Source: Macrotis lagotis
Lineage: Eukaryota; Chordata; Mammalia; Peramelemorphia; Peramelidae
NCBI RefSeq assembly: GCF_037893015.1
Contig: NC_133665.1
Location: 196,824,714-196,888,713 of the forward strand
DNA: 64,000 bases
Reading direction: 5' to 3'
Below, piece after piece: positions 10,334-22,000 of this stretch (the first letter of the stretch is position 1; every line of letters begins with the position of its first letter). The translations under genes and the position numbers were made by a program. Under the pieces are notes generated by a model. It was not told the DNA's origin. It ran no database searches and worked only from the letters and a program-made list of their open reading frames with translations.

Positions 10334-13300
10334 TCACTCCCATGTTGCTGTTAGGGTGTACAGTGTTTTTCTGGTTCTGCTCATCTCACTCAGCATCAGT
10401 TCATGCAAATCCCTCCAGGTTTCCCTGAAATCCCGTCCCTCCTGGTTTCTAATAGAACAATAGTGTTCTATGACATACATATACCACAGTTTGCTAAGCC
10501 ATTCCCCAATTGAAGGACATTTACTGGATTTCCAATTCTTTGCCACCACAAACAGGGCTGCTATAAATATTTTTGTACAAGTAATGTTTTTACCCTTTTT
10601 CCTCAGCTCTTCAGGGTAGAGACCCAATAGTGGTATTGCTGGGTCAAAGGGTATGCACATTTTTGTTGCCCTTTGGGCATAGTTCCAAATAGCTCTCCAG
10701 AAGGGTTGGATGAGTTCACAGCTCCACCAACAGTGTAATAGTGTCCCAGATTTCCCACATCCCTTCCAACAATGATCATTATCCTTCCTGGTCATACTGG
10801 CCAATCTGAGAGATGTGAGGTGGTACCTCAGAGAAGCTTTAATTTGCATTTCTCTAATAATTAATGATTTAGAACATTTTTTTTCATATGGCTATGGATT
10901 ACTTTGATCTCCTCATCTGTAAATTGCCTTTGCATATCTTTTGACCATTTGTCAATTGGGGAATGGCTTTTTGTTTTAAAAATATGTCTCAGTTCTCTGT
11001 ATATTTTAGAAATGAGTCCTTTGTCAGAATCATTAGTTGTAAAGATTGTTTCCCAATTTACTACATTTCTTTTGATCTTGGTTACATTGATTTTATCTGT
11101 GCAAAAGCTTTTCGAAATCATCTAATTGGTTTTTGGTGATATTCTCCAACTCTTCCTTAGTCATAAACTGTTCCCCTTTCCATAGATCTGACAGGTAGAC
11201 TAGTCCTTGATCTTCTAATTTGCTTATAGTATTGATTTTTATGTCTATGTCCTGTAACCATTTGGATCTTATCTTGGTAAAGGCCGTGAGGTGTTGGTCT
11301 AATCTAAGTTTCTTCCGTACTAACTTCCAATTTTCCCAGCAATTTTTATCAAAGAGGGAGTTTTTATCCCAATGGCCAGACTCTTTGGGTTTATCAAACA
11401 GCAGATTACTATAATCATCTCCTGCTTTTACACCTAGTCTATTCCACTGGTCCACCACTCTATTTCTTAGCCAATACCAAACAGTTTTGATGACTGATGC
11501 TTTATAATATAATTTTAGATTGGGTAGGGCTAAGCCACCTTCTTTTGCACTTTTTTTCATTAAGCTCCTGGCAATTCTTGACTTTATTTCTCCATATGAA
11601 TTTACTTACAATTTTTTTCTAACTCATTAAAGTAATTTTTTGGAATTTTGATTGGTAGGGCACTAAACAGATAGCTTAGTTTTGGTGGAATTGTCATTTT
11701 TATTATATTAGCTCTACCTATCCATGAGCAGTTGATATTTGCCCAGTTATTTAAATCTAATTTAATTTGTGTGAGAAGTGTTTTATAATTGTTTTCAAAA
11801 AGATTCTGAGTCTGTCTTGGCAAATAGACTCCCAAATATTTTATATTGTCTGAGGTTACTTTGAATGGGATTTCTCTTTCTAGCTCTTCCTGCTGTTTCT
11901 TGATAGACATATATAGAAAAGTTGAGGATTTATGAGGGTTTATTTTATAACCTGCAACTTTGCTAAAATTGCTAATTGTTTCCAGTAGTTTTTTAGATGA
12001 TTTCTTGGGATTTTCTAGGTAGAGCATCATGTCATCTGCAAAGAGTGAGAGTTTTGTCTCTTCCTTCCCAATTCTAATTCCTTTAATTTCTTTTTCTTCT
12101 CTAATTGCTGATGCTAACATTTCTAATACAATATTGAATAGTAGTGGTGATAATGGGCACCCTTGTTTCACCCCTGATCTTATTGGGAATGCCTCTAGCC
12201 TCTCCCCATTGAGTATAATGCTTGTTGATGGTTTCAGATAGATACTGCTAATTATTTTAAGAAACAGTCCATTTATTCCTACACTCTCTAGTGTTTTTAA
12301 TAGGAATGGATGCTGTATTTTGTCAAAAGCTTTTTCAGCATCTATTGATATGATCATATGATTTCTGATAAGTTTGTTGTTGATATAATTGAGTATACTA
12401 ACAGTTTTCCTAATATTGAACCAACCCTGCATTCCTGGAATAAATCCTACTTGATCATAATGTATTATCCTAGTGATGACTTGTTGTAATCATTTTGCTA
12501 AGATTTTATTTAGGATTTTTGCATCTATATTCATCAGGGAGATAGGTCTATAATTTTCTTTCTCTGTTTTAACTCTTCCTGGTTTAGGTAACAGTACCAT
12601 ATTTGTTTCATAGAAAGAGTTAGGCAGAGTTCCATCTTTCCCTATTTTTCCAAAGAGTTTATATAGGATTGGAACCAATTGTTCCTTAAATGTTTGGTAG
12701 AATTCACTTGTGAATCCATCAGGCCCTGGAGATATATTTTTAGGGAGTTCAATAATGGCTTGTTGAATTTCTTTTTCTGAGATAGGGTTGTTTAGGTATT
12801 TAATCTCTTCTTCATTTAACCTGGGCAACTTATAGTTTTGTAAATATTCATGCATTTCACTTAGATTATCATATTTATTGGCATAGAGTTGGGCAAAATA
12901 ATTTCAAATTATTACTTTAATTTCCTCCTCATTGGTGGTGAGTTCACCTTTTTCATTTATGATACTAGCTATTTGGTTTTCTTCTTTCTTTTTTTTAATC
13001 AAATTGACCAGAGGTTTATCAATTTTAGATGGGGTAAATTTACCCCAGAGGTTTTTCATAATACCAACTTTTGGTTTTATTTATTAATTCAATAGTTTTT
13101 TTGCTTTCAGTTTTATTAATTTGTCCTTTCATTTTTAGAATTTCTAATTTGGTACTTAATTGGGGATTTTTGATTTGTTCTTTCTCTAATTTTTTTAGTT
13201 GCATGTTTAGTTCATTGATTTCCTCTTTCTCCAATTTATTCATATAAGCATTTAGAGCTATAATATATCCCCTGAGAGTTGCTTTGAATGAATCCCATAG

Positions 13301-14130
13301 GTTTTGGTATGTTGCTTCATTATTATCATTATCTATGATAAAATGGTTAATTCTTTCTATAATTTGTTTTGTGGTCCACTCATTTTTTAAATGTGTCCAA
13401 TTTGTTCTGGGTCTATATCTCCTTGGCCCAGTATTGCATATGACTTTTATTGCATTGTGATCTGAAAAAGATGTATTCACTATTTCTGCCTTTCTGCAGT
13501 TGATCATTAGGTTTTGATGTCCTAGTACATGGTCAATTTTTGTATAAGTTCCATGTACTGCAGAGAAAAATGTATATTCCTTTCTATCCCCATTTTGTTT
13601 CCTCATAAATCTACCATACCTAATCTATTTACCTCCCTAATTTCTTTCTTGTTTGTTTTATGATTTGATTTATCTAGATCTGATAGCGGGAGGTTGAGGT
13701 CTCCCACTAGTAGAGTTTTGCTATCTATGTCTTCCTGTAATTCTTTCAGCTTCTCCTCTAAGAATTTGGATGCTGTCCCACTGGGTGCATATATATTCAG
13801 TATTGAAATGACTTTATTGTCTATGGTACCTTTTAGGAGGATATAGTTTCCTTCCTTATCTCTTTTAATGCTATCTATTTTTGCTGCTGCTTTGTCTGAG
13901 ATAAGGATTGCTACCCCTGCTTTTTTTACTTCGGCTGAAGCAAAATATATTTTGCTCCAACCTTTTACCTTTACTCTATATGTATCTCTCTGCTTCAAAT
14001 GAGTTTCTTGTAAGCAGCATATTGTAGGATTCTGGTTTTTGATCCACTCTGCTATTTGCTTATGTTTTAAGGGAGAGTTCATCCCATTCACATTTAAGGT
14101 TATGATTACTAATTCTTTATTGCCCTCCAT
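10334..14130 (-). pseudogene. L1 ORF2 (endonuclease / reverse transcriptase), degraded
   Basis: Seven open pieces in shifting frames (14130-13603, 13606-13040, 12855-12490, 12432-11602, 11560-11093, 11121-10861, 10849-10334) cover one ORF2. The first holds the AP-type endonuclease N-terminus (LNVNGMNSP, QETHL, GDLNLPLS). The second has SDHN. The fourth has the reverse transcriptase FADD box. The last has the cysteine-containing C-terminus (CWKGCGKSGTLLHCWWSC). The frame is not open, so no functional enzyme is expected. Confidence 0.93.
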
Positions 14131-14154
14131 GCTGTCTTCCCTCTGTTTGTATTT

Positions 14155-14365
14155 TCCCCCCTTTCCCCCCTTTTATCCATATTCCCCAGTCTTTTGTTTC
14201 TGAAAACCACCCCCTTAAGTGTGTTTGACCTCCTATATCACACCCTCCCCTTTCTTTCCCCTTTCCCTTTTTCCCTTTCCCCTTCCCTTCCTTTTATTAT
14301 TTCCCCTTATTTCCCCCACTCCCCCCCTCTCCGTTCCCCCTCCCCTTTTCCCCTTTTAATACTTG
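14155..14365 (-). repeat. Polypurine tract in the L1 inter-ORF spacer
   Basis: On the L1 sense strand this is almost pure G/A (runs such as GGGGAAAGGG); on + it is C/T. It lies in the roughly 730-bp gap between ORF1 and ORF2. Confidence 0.85.
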
Positions 14366-14859
14366 AAAGGTTAAATGTTTTATAAGTTAACTGAGTATGT
14401 GTAGGTTGACTTGAAGCCAAGTCTGATGAGAAGAAGATTCAGGTGTTTCTCCTCTGCTCCCTTCTTCCTCGCTATTACCATAGGTTTTTTGGTACCTCTT
14501 AGTGTAATGCGATTTACCCCATTCAATCCCCTCCCTCCTCCCATCTATTTCCTGTCCCCCTTTTTAGGGTGGTAGTGGGTTTTTTTTAGATCATTCTATC
14601 TAAGTCATAGAAAATTCTGAGTGTCTGACCCTTCTAGTTCTGTATATTCTATCGAATAGAGTCTAAATTCCTGAGAGTTATTAGAGTCTTTCTCCCAAAT
14701 GGGGTTAAAGCCAGTTATATCCCATTAGATAGTAGTCTCATGGATAGGTCATGAATGTCCATCATTTCTGGCAAGGTGTATTCTCTCTGTTAGAGTTACA
14801 TTTATTGCATTTTTTTCCTTTTACTTCCCCCATTTTTTTACCTTTTCATGTGTCTCTTG

Positions 14860-15924
14860 AACCTCCTGTTTGATGTCCAAATTTTCTGTTTAGCTCTGGT
14901 CTTTTCATCAGAAATTTTTGGAATTCTTCCATTTTGTTAAATGTCCATCTTTTTCCCTGGAAGAGTAGGCTCAGCTTTGCAGGAAAGTAGATTCTTGGCT
15001 GCATTCCAAGCTCCCATGGTCTTCAAAATATCTCGTTCCAGGCCCTTCGATCCCTTAATGTTGATGCAGCCAGGTCCTGCGTGATCCTTACTGTGGCTCC
15101 TTGATATTTAAATTATTTCTTTCTGGCTGCTTGCAGGATTTTCTCTTTTATCTGATAGTTCTGCAGTTTGGTCACAACATTCCTTGGTGTTTTCATTTTA
15201 GGATCTTTTTCTGGTAGGGATCTATGTACTCTTTCAATAACTACTTTACCCTCTGATTCCATGATATCAGGGCAGTTTTCCATCACCAGATCCTGTAATA
15301 TTAAGTCCAGGCTTTTTTTCTCTTCAATGTTTTCAGGAAGTCCTATAATTTTCAGGTTGCCCCTCCTCAATCTATTCTCAAGGTCGGTGGTTTTGTTGAT
15401 GAGGTATTTTACATTTACTTCTATTTTTTCTATTTTTTGATTTTGTTTAACTGACTCTTGCTGTCTCGTGGAGTCATTAGTTTTTGTAGACTCCATTCTT
15501 TTTGTGGGGGAGGAGTTTTCTTCATTAACCTTTTGCAACTCCTTTTCCAATTGGTCAATTCTACTTTTGAAAGAGCTTTCCATTTGACCAATTGAGGTTT
15601 TGAGAGAATTAATTTCTTTTTGCATTTGCTCTTTTGAGGATCTGAGAGAATTGTTCTCATTTTGTAATTGTCCAATTGATGATATGAGAGATTTATTCTC
15701 CTTTTGTGTTTGTCCAATTGTATTTTCTAAGGTTTTGTTTTCTTGTTGCAAGGTATTAATTGTTTCTCCCAAATTTTTAAGCTCCTTCCTTATTTCTTTG
15801 AGGAAGTCTTTCTGTGCTGGAGACCAGATTGTATTCTCCTCAGAGGTTCCAGGTCTCGCTGAGTTGGGGTCTTTCCCTTCCAGGAATTTTTCTATGGATC
15901 CACTTTTCGCTGACCCTTCTTCAT
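14860..15924 (-). pseudogene. L1 ORF1 (RNA-binding chaperone), degraded
   Basis: The likely start is the ATG at 15924-15922. A frameshift follows within about 10 codons, then a 219-codon open stretch (15772-15113) with a coiled coil of 14-residue repeats (near 15740-15580), then the RRM-like and C-terminal domains (LQNYQIKEKILQAARKK at 15113). A stop there and later ones break the C-terminal domain. The intact protein would trimerise through the coiled coil and coat L1 RNA. Confidence 0.85.
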
Positions 15925-16642
15925 TATGCTAAGACCTTGAGTTGGGGGGGGGGGGGAAGCTGGTTCACCTGGGCTTGGGATCACTAAAGGCTTTACTGAG
16001 TGCAGTTTCTCTGGCTGGCCAGTAGGAGGTTCTGGTTGCCCTCTCTGGAGTGTCTGTGACCTGGGTTGAGAGGCCTTCTCCCTTTGCTCCAAGGGAGGAG
16101 TTGGAACTATTGAATTCTTTTGCCTTCAATCAATGGTGGGCTTTACCCTGGCCTGAGGTCATTCCTCAGCTGGGCTGGTTCTCTCACACCTGGGCCTGAG
16201 GCAGAAGTAGTTTGCAATTGTTTGTTTTGGAGGAGGTAGTGCAATGGAGGCATGGGCTCAGCTCTCCTGCAGGAGACCTCTCCTCACAGCCCCTTCCCCA
16301 AGCTCCAGGGGGACAGCACCAACACCAGTGCCTCTGCTTCCCCACGGATCCAAGCCCCTTTTGTCCAGCCCCACCACTGATCCAGCAGGTCCTGCTCTCT
16401 GGCCCTCAGACTCCTGGTTCCAATTCAGCTGTTACTCTGGGTCTGATACTCACCCACCCGAATTCTACCAAAGCTGCAGAGGGAGACAAATCCTGAGGTA
16501 GATGGCTCTTTCTCCTGGCTTTTCTCTCTGGGTTCCATGAGTCGGACTTCCTCTAAGAGGTTTGTTTCATGTGATAGATGGGGAAGAGATCAGGAGACTC
16601 CAGAACTGTGCCTGTCTTCTCTCCGCCATCTTGGCCGGAAAT

Positions 16643-16655
16643 GCAGCTCTCTTTA
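16643..16655. repeat. Right target-site duplication of the complete L1
   Basis: The 13 bases gcagctctcttta are identical to those at 9950-9962. Confidence 0.9.
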
Positions 16656-18165
16656 GAGAGAGGGAAATGGCTTGTTTTCTCCACAGTGCTTCTCCTTAGG
16701 TGTTTTCCTTTTCTGGTTATGTCTTAGGAGGGCCACCAGGATGGAAGGATTGAACGAATGAGGTTATTTTATTCCTCAACTCCAACCACTGTGAACTGTG
16801 AGGGTTGGGGTAGAGGAATTCTAAATGACTTCCATTCCCTGTAACCCTCTTCACATATGGGCTCTTGCAAGTCTGTCAAAAGAATATCGTTCATGAGACC
16901 CCCACCCCCACCTCTCAACTTGAGAATGCAGTTGAGAAAACAGAAGACATTTTATCAAAAGCCTTGGTGAGATAGATGATGAGTAAAACTTTACCCTATC
17001 CAGATGACCACAATGACCACACCACCATTGTGGGGAAGGGTACATCTAGGGACCACTCATGTTCAGGGCTACTCATGGCAGAGCAATCGAGGTATTCTAG
17101 TGATGTCACTCTCCCCTGAGCTAGAGTCCTCTCTTCTCTCCACTACATCACTCTTGGGTGAGTGTTTCTACTTTCTTCTCCCTCCCCTCTCTCTTTCTGA
17201 ATCTTTAGTTCCCTCTCTCATCTTCCCTCCTTCCTTCTCCCCCTCTTCTTTTTCCTCTCCCTCTCCCTTCCCCTTCCTTTCCCTTTCTCCCTTTTTCCTC
17301 CCCTTCCTCCCTTTCCCCTTTCTTCCTCCCCATCCCCATTCTTCTGCTCTCTGGTGGGTTCTCTGCTGCTAGTGCTTCCTTCTGCTTCTGCTGTATTATC
17401 TGTTAGGCCTCAGTTCCTTTTCCCGTGTGTGAGAGACTTGTCAGCTCTTTGTCTTGTCAGCACTAGAGGCCACCTCTCTCCATCCTTTACTCAGGATGCC
17501 TTTGGCCATCTTTCAGTCTGTCTCTTGAATGGACTCCTCTTGTATCTTTGGAAATTTCTCATTCTGTTACATGACTTGGAGTCAGACAAATGCTTTTTAA
17601 GTCATCAAGCCCACAGACAAGGCAAATAATTCCCGAAGGTTCTATGTGAGAAGGTTGCTGAGGAACTGGGTGAGCCTGTGGTGAACAAGCCAACCCTCCA
17701 CCCCATTTTTCCCATGCTCCTACCAGAGGCTGTGATAAGCAGAGAAGATTCCTGAAGGGTGTCAAGTTGGGCTTCATATTCCTGCCAACCACATGCCAGA
17801 CAGCAGTTCTACTCTCATTCTGGGGCCAGAAGCCTGGGGAGGGAAGTCTTTCCCACCTTGGCATGCCTTGAGGTGGTGTGGGTAGGAGCCCTTCTCCATG
17901 AGTCATGTAAGTATGCAGGATGGTGCTCTCTGTTCCCAAGATTGACCAAGGGTTGGTTGGAGGCATCCAGACTTGTGATTGCTGGACTTTTAGTTGTTAG
18001 AAATGATCTCCTTGTCTTCAATCTGTGTTGATCAATATTGGGCTCTGTCTCCAGTTCATTATGATGTGCAGACATCCTTTCCAAATTAAGATTCCAGAGA
18101 GGAGAGCAGATGATCCAGGAGGAGCAGGTGGTCAGTAGCATCAGAGTCTGTAGAGACAGAAAAAA
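16656..18165. other. Intergenic, a polypyrimidine stretch, otherwise nothing recognised
   Basis: A CT-rich stretch of about 175 bp lies at 17170-17345 and opens frames on both strands. No gene, RNA or repeat family was identified elsewhere. Confidence 0.5.
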
Positions 18166-18169
18166 GGAG

Positions 18170-18290
18170 GATTGAGGAAAGGCCATTAGATTGGACAATT
18201 AAAGACCATTTATTACTTTGGAGAGAGCAGTTTCAGTGGAATGATGAGTCTGGGTGCCAGTTTTCTGAGGATTTAAAAGAAATTGAAAGA
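18170..18290 (-). mobile_element. Probable L2 fragment
   Basis: The run 'gaaaggccattagattgg' to 'gagagcagtttcagtggaat' resembles the reverse complement of a mid-3' L2 region and is similar to 35826-35880. Confidence 0.4.
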
Positions 18291-18299
18291 TAAATTGTA

Positions 18300-19070
18300 G
18301 GTGCGATGTAGAAGATTTTTTTCAAATAATTTTGTTGAGAAAGCAAGTGCACCCAAATCCAGAAGTCATCTGGGAGTGAGGAGATCCTAGAGACAAATGT
18401 GTTTCTTTTAAGTGAGGAAATCGCAAACCCCTAACTCAGGAAGGGAAGGGAAGGCACAAATTTTAATTCACAGGTTACTGTAAAAGTTCACAGGTTACTA
18501 CAAAAAGTTCAAGGTGAAGAAATTGAGTTTTCAAGAAGATAGTAAGTCTAAACAAAGAAGAAATAGCCACAAGCTATGCTAGTGAAAACATCAAAGACAA
18601 CTAAGAAAGGGAAAAGGAAAGGAGAAAGGAAACAACCATAAGACTGAACTGGGATCCCATGGATCCAGCCTGGAGAAGTAGAAGCCAAGCCTACCTCCTG
18701 CATGGGGAAGAATTAGGGGAGGGGTTGGGGGCACCAAGAGGGACTAAGGAGGGGCCTAACACATGATACAAAGTTGTGTTTATTAGAGATTAAGCTTAAT
18801 TTCTTAAATCAAAGTGAAGAATTTAGAACCCCTTAGCTGAAGGCATCACCTTGATTGGGAGGTAGGGTCTTTGTTAATAAGAGTCTTAAAGAATAACTCC
18901 CAGTATAACTAGGAGAGCCTGGTGAAAGAACTTGGAGACATAAGTTAGACTACTGCAGAGTTCATATAGGGAAAGAGTAACTAGGAGGGTCTGTTTGCTA
19001 AGTATATTCCTTGCTTGTAGGGTTTGCCACAGAAAAGGTGGGAAGATTACAATATTTCTCTCTGCCCAAC
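18300..19070 (-). mobile_element. Possible solo LTR of an endogenous retrovirus
   Basis: Read on -, the segment starts TGTTGGGCAGAG at 19070, has a TATA-like 'cctatatgaac' near 18965 and an AATAAA at about 18783. It is AT-rich and has no coding content. I did not find a convincing 3' end or target-site duplication, so this is a guess from layout alone. Confidence 0.25.
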
Positions 19071-22000
19071 ATTTCCTTGGAGGATAGCTTGGGGAGAATG
19101 TAGTGGGAGATGAGAGTTTTCTGAGGTTGGATTAGAGTTTTCTGGGCTTGGGTGGTGTTTGAAGGCAACACGGAAGGAACCAGTGACTAGAGAGGTGGGG
19201 GAGATGGTGGAAGAGGGAGGCTGCTTGGAAGCTGGGAGGGGCCAAAGGGGTAGGCAGGAGGAGTGGGACCTCTCTGTCTGAATCTGCCTCTGGGGAGATG
19301 GCGATGGCCCTGCTCCTGCTGCACAGTATTGAAGATCAGGAATGGAAGACCTGGTCACCAGAGTCCTAGGCTCTGTCCGATGGCTTCACTTAGAGACTGG
19401 TGGGATTTGAGCTGTGAAAATGACTTGAAAGAAGAGGCCTGACCCTCCTAGGGAGCCACTTCCCTCAGACCTACAGCTGAGCCCCTTGAGAGTGGGGCCT
19501 GGCTCACTTCTGGTTGTATCCTCAACTTGTAACTTGGTCCTTTGCACATTGATGCTTCATTGATTCATTCATATTGTTTGCTTTTTTTATCCATTCGTTT
19601 ATCAGGCATGCTTTCATGATTGTCATCAATTCTGTATTAGCTGGACTAGAATGAGCGAAATGGCAGCAGACTCTGGGAGTAGTTTAGGGGAGGGTTTGGG
19701 CCCAGTAGAGGCTCAGAAGTAGCCCCAAGTGACTGGGCCAGTGTGGAGGGCATGGCCTAGGGAGGGAGGAATTTGTGAGGCTGATGGACCATAATTAGAG
19801 AAGGGCATTGGGGGATGCTTGCCAAGTTCAGGACAGGGTCATCTTTGTGGTGTGACTGATAGGGGGAGGAGAAGGATCTGCGGAGATGTCCTGAAGCCTC
19901 TTCATGTGTGCCCTGGACTGAGAACCAGACTCTGGAGTCCTTGTGAAGAGATTTTCCTGGCAGGAGAGTGGATGGCAGGCAACAGAGGAAGGCCACCTGA
20001 TCTAGACTGAAAGATAAATAAGGAAGATGTGAACTTCCAGAAGAGAGCCAGAGGTGTTCTGATCCTTCCACTGAGACCTATGAGTGTGAGTAGGGCTGGA
20101 CAGGTTGGCCAGGGTGCAGGGTCATCCAAAAGGACCTCAGATGAAGGGATGTTTGTGTATTATGGTGCAGGAAGTTCAGACACACACAGGAAGGGGCAAG
20201 CAGATTTGCTGTGGGTTGTCCCACTGTGGGGCTGGAAGAAGGCATGGGTGCCAGGTGTGGAAGTTTGCTCTTTTTCAGTTGGGGATGGGATGTGGGTAGA
20301 TGGGTATGTTGAAGGTTTGAGAAATGAGTCTCCGGATGGGTGACCTGCTCCTCAGAGTCCTGAATTTTTCTCCTTTTTTGCCCGTGAATTCTGGAGTTTT
20401 GCCTGCACAGGTCTTTTTTTGTTTTTAATGTTACTGGGAGATTTCCTGATCCTGCCCTCTGAGTTTTTTTTAGAGATAACGCCTTCTCACTGCCTCAGAA
20501 CTGCCTCTTTCCCTGAACACGAGTCAGCCAAGTTTAGCTTTCACATTGAAAAAATACTAAAGAGAATGGAGACAAGTTAAGAGCCTTGTCAGGTAGATGA
20601 TGCAACGAGGTGGGGGGGGCCAGAAGCTGCCCCTTCCTGTGCATTGTAGACGGTCCAGATGTATTAGAGACCATGCACACACCTCATCCATGCTTCTTTG
20701 CTGTCTCAAAGTTGGAGAGGAGCAACAGCCCAAGGGTTGAAGGGCAGGGTTGGGCCCGCTCTGGCTGGCACTGGGGGTGTCACCGACTCCCTTGGGCCTC
20801 CTGCTAGTGAGCACTGCTGGGGCTGCACCGACCTGAGCTGCTTGCTGAGGAGGGGGGATGTAGATACCCAGACACCAATGAGTGCATACACTCCAGAGGG
20901 CTCCGTCTTTTGTCACAGCTTTTGTTCAAGCCAGGAATGAGGAATTTGGAGGTTGAGGATGTAGGAGGGAGACAAGAGATTTTCTCAGAACATAATAGCT
21001 AATGCATCCAGGGAGAAATAATGAAATCTGCCTTTAGAATTGGGGGGAGTGGCAGAGGCTGGGGCCAGAATGCCAGGTAACCTCTCTCAGGTAGGTACAA
21101 CTCTTAAGACAGTGAATGGAGTCCAGGGCAGTAAGTTGGGTGCAAACAAGCAGAGGTGAGAGCCAGGCAGGGTCAAGGACCCCAAGAGGAGTCAGAGGGA
21201 AATGAGAGAGGTCAGCTGATAACACCTGCCTCAGAAACTGGCCTGAGCCATCCGGCAGTGGATCGGCATCCAGGCCCCATGAGTTTGGGAAGTGACTCAG
21301 TTCTTCCTGTTCCCTGGCTCCCAACTGGCCTGAGGGGCTCAGGTCTCATTTCTGCAGCCACCTCCCCCATCATCAGAGCCAAAAGGCTGTTGGGCAGCTC
21401 ACTCATCACCCAGAAATAAATGTCATCATGAGTTGGGTTTGGATGGTACTACATTGAGAGAAATGTGTTTTTAAAAGGTCTTAAGAAAGGCCAGGGATTT
21501 GGGAAGAAGAATGACTTTTTTTTGTGGATGATAATGTAGTTATCACCACTCAATTCAACAAATCTCTTTGAAAAGGCTACTCTGTCCTAGGCACTATGGG
21601 GATGCTGGAGACACCAACAGGACCACTCTTGGTTCCCCTGGTCACTCTTGAGCACTGGACCTTTGGAGGAGTGATATATTAAAAGGGAAATACAAAATCC
21701 TAGCACTGTAGTTCACTCCCAAGGGCTTTGCAGAGAATTCTTTTAGAATTGGAGCTGTCTCAAGTCCCTGGCCTGGTGACCTAGAGCACGTGAAATGACC
21801 CTTTCCCATCAGTTCCCTGCTGTTTTTCATCATTGCACTCTGTGACTGAGGGCTAATGTGGTCAGTAGGACTGGAGGAGGCTCCTTAGAGTGGACAGGTC
21901 CTTGAGATCCATGGATCATGCCTGGGACCTGGAGATGGAGGCTGATGTTCCTGCTGGTGCAATGGGGTCTCTGCCAGATCCTCCTGGCTACTCCTCTGGG

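Larger units (their letters stand above)
9963..16642 (-). mobile_element. Structurally complete L1, ORF2 inactivated
   Basis: A 6.7 kb non-LTR retrotransposon between identical 13-bp target-site duplications. Read on the - strand it has a 5' UTR starting at 16642 with a CAAGATGGCGG motif (a YY1-type site in L1 promoters), ORF1 from about 15924 to 14860, a purine-rich spacer, ORF2 from 14130 to about 10340, and a 3' UTR with an A/T-rich end at 9963. ORF2 shows the endonuclease (CCLQETHL, SDHNAIKV) and reverse transcriptase (FADDMMLYL) signatures. It is broken by at least six stops or frameshifts, near 13605, 12950, 12460, 11580, 11110 and 10855. It is intergenic, about 4.5 kb past VPS50. Confidence 0.95.
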
